Assembly: GCF_003008615.1 (NCBI RefSeq)
Contig: NZ_CP027657.1
Location: forward strand, 2,356,001 to 2,420,000
Origin: Pseudomonas mendocina
Lineage (GTDB): Bacteria > Pseudomonadota > Gammaproteobacteria > Pseudomonadales > Pseudomonadaceae
Direction: 5' to 3'
Length of the DNA stretch: 64,000 bases
The notes beneath the pieces were generated by a model, which searched no databases, had not been told where the DNA came from, and worked only from the letters and a program-made list of their open reading frames with translations. This document shows positions 60,701 to 64,000 of this stretch, piece after piece; position 1 is the stretch's first letter; every line of letters starts with the position of its first letter. The position numbers and the translations under genes are program-made.

Positions 60701-61770
60701 TCCAGCAGCGTATCCGGCTTGCTCGGATTGGCATTTTCGCAACTGTCGGAGAACGCTTGAGCTACTTTTTGCGCTTCTTCCGGCATTTTTCCGGTGAGAT
60801 CACAGACATAACGACCAGGGTGATCCAGCAGCCACTCGTAACCCGGACGACGCACCCGTTGTTGCGCTGCCAGGGAAACTGGAAATACATGTAGGGAAAG
60901 ATTGCGGCGTGTAGGGGTGGCCCGCTCTGCTGCCCCTTTTTTGGCGTAATCGTGAATGTCGTACTGGGAGAAAGCCTCGAGCATGGCCTGGCCGTTGGGC
61001 TTGCCTTGGTAAAGGCTCTGGAGTTTTTCCCGTGTGGCCCGTAGGTCAAAGCTCTGGCAGCGGCTGCGACGCAGGCCGCTATCCTGCTCCAGGCGTTGAA
61101 GGCGTGCGGCGCTGAGCTGGATTTCGGAGAAGCACATCTGTACATCGACAGTGTGTCTATTGTTCCACTGCACGGGGAGCCAGATATCATCGAGCGCGAC
61201 GCCGCTGGCTCTGCGTAGTCCAGTGCGAAAGCCCGTCCCGTCCCGGTATCGTGCGACATTCACATCGTGATAGGTGGTCTTGCCATCTGTTTGTCGAACC
61301 TCGAGTTCACGCCAAAGCTTGTTGCGATAGAAGACATAGACAAAGCCGGCGCGTACTAAGACAGGAGCCCCCAGATCTTGTTCGCTTCTGCAACCTGGCA
61401 AGGCGGTCATGGGAACCACGGGCACGATCTGGTTCCATTGCATGCCATGCTCGGGTTGGCGTGGCGTGGCGCGAAGTTCTTCATGTAGCGGAACGCGAAT
61501 AGGCCCGCCTTCGCTCGCCGCGATTTCCAGCCATAGGTTGCGCTTGGGCTGGCTCTCCCAGTCCCACACATGCAGCACGCTGCTGAAGCTATCGCTGGTC
61601 TGGGTTTCCGGTTTGTCCTGTTGCGTCAACCATTCCAGCTGAGTGGCGTTGGCTTCGTCATAAATGACCAGCTTCTGGGTAGTTGGGTGATCCTTGCCCA
61701 CTACCTGGACGATGAGCTTGCCGGCCTCGCAGGCGGCGCCTTTGCTCAGTGCGCATACGTTGTTGCTCAT
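57697..61770 (-). CDS. VasX/MIX-type T6SS effector with C-terminal membrane region
   Basis: 1357 aa. The N-terminal 250 residues resemble the VasX N-terminal region and carry a MIX-like motif (VRAGFVYVF at about 139-147, then WRELEV), a marker of T6SS effectors. Residues about 700-810 form a Gln/Ala/Arg-rich coiled coil and about 895-950 a second helical stretch. Residues about 1060-1143 hold three or four hydrophobic segments (LITQSAAGLIMVGICLYDAW; LLMAGGAAIGVVSGFFAGTA; LLGPAGWLALLLIGSGAGIV), as in colicin-like pore formers. A further soluble region of about 200 residues closes the protein. It is encoded after vgrG and a DUF4123 adaptor with ATGA overlaps, so it is probably loaded on that VgrG. 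Membrane permeabilisation of target cells is inferred, not shown. Codons for about residues 987-1043 are AT-rich. Confidence 0.87.
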   Translation of the reverse strand: MSNNVCALSKGAACEAGKLIVQVVGKDHPTTQKLVIYDEANATQLEWLTQQDKPETQTSDSFSSVLHVWDWESQPKRNLWLEIAASEGGPIRVPLHEELRATPRQPEHGMQWNQIVPVVPMTALPGCRSEQDLGAPVLVRAGFVYVFYRNKLWRELEVRQTDGKTTYHDVNVARYRDGTGFRTGLRRASGVALDDIWLPVQWNNRHTVDVQMCFSEIQLSAARLQRLEQDSGLRRSRCQSFDLRATREKLQSLYQGKPNGQAMLEAFSQYDIHDYAKKGAAERATPTRRNLSLHVFPVSLAAQQRVRRPGYEWLLDHPGRYVCDLTGKMPEEAQKVAQAFSDSCENANPSKPDTLLESATLQACVEKHLPSSPLGPDKTAAQPAAELWQAQAAEPDVLLSARTRQLCAVLLEDPFYRLRHLKKCVETQQQLLQTCINRASQHPHHGSALLVQQMVIPPTVGGQKNPLHESIKKISDRGKRDINHFTATPERMLTWSNLEYCQRLLSRCLDIPLHQQALADHLSLDGFEYLAEFHFASQLLPLLATSPTQLDPLAASGCITDAVNNRMVFAPNETPGQKLISKIANETAHPLHSMFWPEVTPEKLMAPYQKPAQPQPNSGDGKFRPEELAKLENQEAPGSEPVTLNAALLAGLLKGGSLQSALVANAKACANALHEIYGNFAGAVEAAESALSQAQEKQRNAEQDRRHAQQTRSDSRRDQAQARQERQAAEQNQQQAETAQRQANTDAQRRNQELGQARQAEQNQRAALGSEARPAAIRLHGQSIEQLRGMMRDSFGEAVLIRRSAFNAGAHYLFGLEELPNNGQRPVRMYGEYQDGQGNLLASSNQRTARSAGLEQVTGDHLVLVMPRNHRTAQGVSRLNQAIRDVMQAEHAQRSAQAAQRQASTRASSAAQETARARTVETAQNNRAQSANSTAKAARQAGIEARSGLQEAVNNLQGQQGNLYYRALNGKVFPASVLMLELYNVQLELNARGTTSVEKGKERMRLGVTGAVLDLLVAMETLGYKLAGNNSILATARITLFSVSERTATRWLGAKLGERFIGAITARLITQSAAGLIMVGICLYDAWYAWRWNDDAMWGYLLMAGGAAIGVVSGFFAGTATLLGPAGWLALLLIGSGAGIVYWLSSTPLEDWLGNGPFGDNRKHPHLQEPKEAFYRLLGLFAGPTVKVETNPAYTPGAKLDNSDPTPHVVRTANTVIRIETHLPGLLGTQEGGSIRAECRLRSTETLYQHGPTIMAPDIMETDLPTTQAVTPLAQIAWPGSLTLYVHTPESRRWTGNTRDSSLYHEWGVRMQATLQLPDDTWIFPAPSPKTPRRDTASQAFSAQPEVFYPIKPALEL

Positions 61771-62567
61771 ACGCTGCTTTCCTTGTCGGTCGTATTTTGG
61801 GTCAGGTGCCTGGCGAGGGCATCAAGGCGCTCCTGATCGGTGCCGGGTGGCAGCGCGTCTGGCGCTGTCGTGTGAGGGTTGGCGTGGCGCAGGTCGAGGT
61901 AGGCGCTCAGCGATTCAGCCGTCACGAAGCCGGCCTGCATGCCAGCACTCAGATAATCCCAGGCCGTTTGGAAGCCAATACCGTGCTGGCGTTCCCACCA
62001 CTGGTAAAGAAAGTGTTCACCTTGTTGGCGTTGCAGAGCCTGTTCCTGAGAGGCGCTCAAGTGCAGTTCAGGCGTGCCAGTTGCCGGACGCCAGAGGCTT
62101 GCTTGCTGGTTTTCGACGTGTCGCCAGGCTGCCTGGCCATCGGCGTGTTGCTGCCAGGTGCTGCCATACCAGCTCAGGCGTTGTATGGGGCCAAGCCAGG
62201 TGGCCAGTGTTTCGGCATTGCACTCCGAGAAGAAGTAACTGGCTGTGCGAGGCCGAGAGTAGCGCAGTACACCGCGGCGCTCCTGGTCGAAACGAATGAA
62301 CAGGATATGGCGTAGGTGGGCCAGCAGGTCTTGTGCAATGGCTGGGGTTTCCAGGAGCAGGCCGGGCCAGGCGAGTGGTTCGCCCTGCATGGCGGCCAGC
62401 AATGAGGGATTGGCCTGTGCATTGATCAGCAGGGGGCTTTCTTCCTCGCAGGCGACCAGCTCGGTATTGTCGAACAGGCGTATCGGATTCGGGTCTTCTC
62501 CCAGCTTGTAAAGCTCAGGCAGCAAATGCTCCGTGCGCTCCAGCAGCAGCCAACGCCCAGTGTTCAT
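61767..62567 (-). CDS. DUF4123 T6SS effector adaptor/chaperone
   Basis: 266 aa. The pattern RWLLLERTEHLLPELYKLGEDPNPIRLFDNTELVACEEESPLLIN at the N-terminus and LRHILFIRFDQERRGVLRYSRPRTASYFF match DUF4123 (Tap/TEC) proteins, which load a specific effector onto its cognate VgrG. It sits exactly between vgrG and the VasX-like effector, overlapping both by ATGA, so it is most likely the adaptor of that effector. No membrane segments or catalytic motif. Confidence 0.87.
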   Translation of the reverse strand: MNTGRWLLLERTEHLLPELYKLGEDPNPIRLFDNTELVACEEESPLLINAQANPSLLAAMQGEPLAWPGLLLETPAIAQDLLAHLRHILFIRFDQERRGVLRYSRPRTASYFFSECNAETLATWLGPIQRLSWYGSTWQQHADGQAAWRHVENQQASLWRPATGTPELHLSASQEQALQRQQGEHFLYQWWERQHGIGFQTAWDYLSAGMQAGFVTAESLSAYLDLRHANPHTTAPDALPPGTDQERLDALARHLTQNTTDKESSV

Positions 62568-64000
62568 GCGCTGGCTCCAGCAGTCATGGCCTTACGGCAG
62601 GGACAGTCGGACAGCGGGCATTGCAGCGGGGTGCCGCCCTTGGGCTTCTGGCATAGCTCGACGATGGGCAACTCTTCACGTAGGCGCTGTTTGAGCAATG
62701 CTCCCGGTACATCCGCATCCGCTGGCTTCGCTGCGCCCGGCATGATGGGCGCTGCCCCCGAGCCGTTGCCCGGCGCACCGCCGGAGTTGATCTTGATCAC
62801 CGGCCCCACCAGGGTCACGCCGCCGCCGTCGAGTTTGATGAAGCTGCCGCCGCCTTTGAGGGTCAGTTCGCTGCCGGCTTCGAGCACGACTTTCAAGCCG
62901 CTGGAGAGGTGGATTTCCTGGCCGGCCTTGATGAATTGACCGTTGCCGAGCTTGATGTGCTGGCTGTCGCCAACGGTGACGTGATCGTTGGCTTTGATCT
63001 CGGTCTTGCGGTCGCCGTGGGTGGTGCGGTGTTCTTCGGCCTTGAAGTGGCTGTAGGCGTTGGCCTCGACGGTGTCGTGGCGCTCGTTGCCGACGCGGAT
63101 TTTCTGGTCGTGCTCGATGTTCTCGTCCCAGTCGCGCTGGGCATGCACGTAAATCTGCTCGACGCCCTTGCGATCTTCGATGCGCAGTTCGTTGTAGCCG
63201 CCACCGCCGGGGCTGCTGAGGGTCTTGAATACGCTGCGGGTCTTGTTCGCCGGCAGCTCGTAGGGCACCACGTGTTCGGCGTGGTACAGGCAGCCGGTGA
63301 CCAGGGGCTGGTCGGGGTCGCCTTCGAGGAAGGTGACCAGCACTTCCATGCCGATACGCGGGATGGTGATGGCGCCGTAGCGATCACCCGCCCAGCTGGA
63401 GCTGACGCGTAACCAGCAACTGGTTTTTTCATCCGCCTGGCCCTCGCGATCCCAGAAGAACTGCACCTTCACCCGGCCGTATTGGTCGCAATGGATCTCT
63501 TCGCCAGCCGGGCCGGTGACTACGGCGCTCTGGCTGCCGAGGATGCGCGGTTTCGGGTGGGCCAGGGATGGGCGATAGGGCACGTCCCAGGGCGTGGCAG
63601 TGAAACGGTTGCGGTAGCCCTGGGTGAAACCGTCGGCAGGCTGGGTGTCGCTGGTCACCGACTCTTCCAGCACCTGCGGCTGTTTACCTTCATGAAGGAC
63701 TTCGGTGAGCAGCCAGAGCTGGTTCCACTCTTGGCGTGGATGTTCGCTCAGGTCGAGGAAGTGACCACTGACCAGCGTCGGTGAGTCGCCGTCGCCCTGG
63801 GCCAACTCGAAGTCGTGGCGGTGCCGTTCCAGAGCGCGCTTGGCCAAGTGCTTGCCGCGTTCGCGGTCGGTGTAGCGTCCGGGATAGTCGTAGTCTTCCA
63901 GCTTGGGTTGGGCGTCGCCTTCGGCCTTGGCTTCCAGTTGCAGGCGCGGCTTCTCGAAGTCGTAGTCGCGGCGTGTCACCTGGCTGGTGCGGGTTTCCAC
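62564..64000 (-). CDS. vgrG: T6SS spike protein VgrG (TssI), N-terminus beyond window
   Basis: The last 478 codons of a vgrG; the gp27-like N-terminal part lies past the right edge. Visible are the end of the gp44-like region, the gp5/OB-fold segment (AVVTGPAGEEIHCDQYGRVKVQFFWDREG; TSCWLRVSSSWAGDRYGAITIPRIGMEVLVTFLEGDPDQPLVTGCLYH) and the beta-helix needle (VGNERHDTVEANAYSHFKAE; IKLGNGQFIKAGQEIHLSSG). The C-terminus adds about 70 residues after the needle, with a Gly/Pro/Ala linker and a Cys-rich tail (LCQKPKGGTPLQCPLSDCPC), which may be the docking site for the adaptor or effector. It forms the tip of the T6SS tail tube and carries the effector encoded downstream. Confidence 0.95.
   Translation of the reverse strand: METRTSQVTRRDYDFEKPRLQLEAKAEGDAQPKLEDYDYPGRYTDRERGKHLAKRALERHRHDFELAQGDGDSPTLVSGHFLDLSEHPRQEWNQLWLLTEVLHEGKQPQVLEESVTSDTQPADGFTQGYRNRFTATPWDVPYRPSLAHPKPRILGSQSAVVTGPAGEEIHCDQYGRVKVQFFWDREGQADEKTSCWLRVSSSWAGDRYGAITIPRIGMEVLVTFLEGDPDQPLVTGCLYHAEHVVPYELPANKTRSVFKTLSSPGGGGYNELRIEDRKGVEQIYVHAQRDWDENIEHDQKIRVGNERHDTVEANAYSHFKAEEHRTTHGDRKTEIKANDHVTVGDSQHIKLGNGQFIKAGQEIHLSSGLKVVLEAGSELTLKGGGSFIKLDGGGVTLVGPVIKINSGGAPGNGSGAAPIMPGAAKPADADVPGALLKQRLREELPIVELCQKPKGGTPLQCPLSDCPCRKAMTAGASA

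Noticed and set aside
1..64000. tRNA, rRNA, CRISPR array, prophage, integrase or complete insertion sequence
   Set aside because: I looked for these and found no cloverleaf at gene ends, no regularly spaced repeats, and no transposase or phage genes. The only mobile-looking item is the short MITE-like element at 52692-52888.

Overview
The window is about 64 kb of GC-rich, densely packed chromosome from a Pseudomonas, most like the P. mendocina / P. oleovorans / P. pseudoalcaligenes group. The reasons are the gene order zur-znuC-znuB-lipoprotein-metNIQ, the P. aeruginosa-like HemO, the D-glutamate (dgu-like) cluster, and several families of short palindromic intergenic repeats. I see no rRNA, tRNA, CRISPR array, prophage or complete insertion sequence. 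Many long open frames opposite real genes are GC-driven shadows and are omitted.

Layout. 1-6.4 kb: a two-partner secretion pair on the minus strand, a 1907-residue adhesin (TpsA) and the start of its outer-membrane transporter (TpsB, running off the left edge). 6.5-9.6 kb: an AraC/GyrI regulator, a thioesterase, a secreted repeat protein and a solute-binding protein. 9.6-13.4 kb: a glutamine-synthetase-like enzyme and a class III aminotransferase, divergent from a GntR/FCD regulator with two identical palindromes between them. 13.4-15.7 kb: a response regulator with a long helical-repeat output and a minimal histidine kinase. 15.7-23 kb: SUKH protein, ElaA acetyltransferase, Tim44-like protein, TetR regulator, two tandem orphan TRAP binding proteins and uvrD. 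23.3-28.4 kb: hscC facing an operon of a DUF1266 protein and a J-domain/DUF805 protein. 28.7-33.8 kb: a PAS-GGDEF-EAL protein, a helical hypothetical protein, and a VOC protein divergent from a LysR regulator.

33.9-39.4 kb is a cell-surface-signalled heme-uptake locus: FecI-type sigma factor, FecR-type anti-sigma, TonB-dependent heme receptor and heme oxygenase, with a Fur-box-like site and a shared candidate sigma promoter. 39.5-46.1 kb holds a fused TRAP permease, a TAXI binding protein, a RidA protein, a D-amino-acid dehydrogenase and a divergent LysR regulator, which together look like a D-glutamate-type uptake and oxidation module. 46.2-55.2 kb holds a GFA-family protein, the metNIQ transporter, a lipoprotein, the zur-znuCB operon, divergent znuA and an MFS transporter. 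A 197-bp MITE-like element lies between the candidate Zur box and znuA.

55.3-64 kb is a type VI secretion vgrG island on the minus strand: vgrG (its N-terminal part is outside the window), a DUF4123 adaptor, a 1357-residue VasX/MIX-type effector with C-terminal membrane helices, and two DUF6708 membrane proteins that are candidate immunity factors. A 45-codon duplicated 5' fragment sits between the two DUF6708 genes. All these genes are joined by ATGA overlaps. This island is the most plausible place for new biology in the window.
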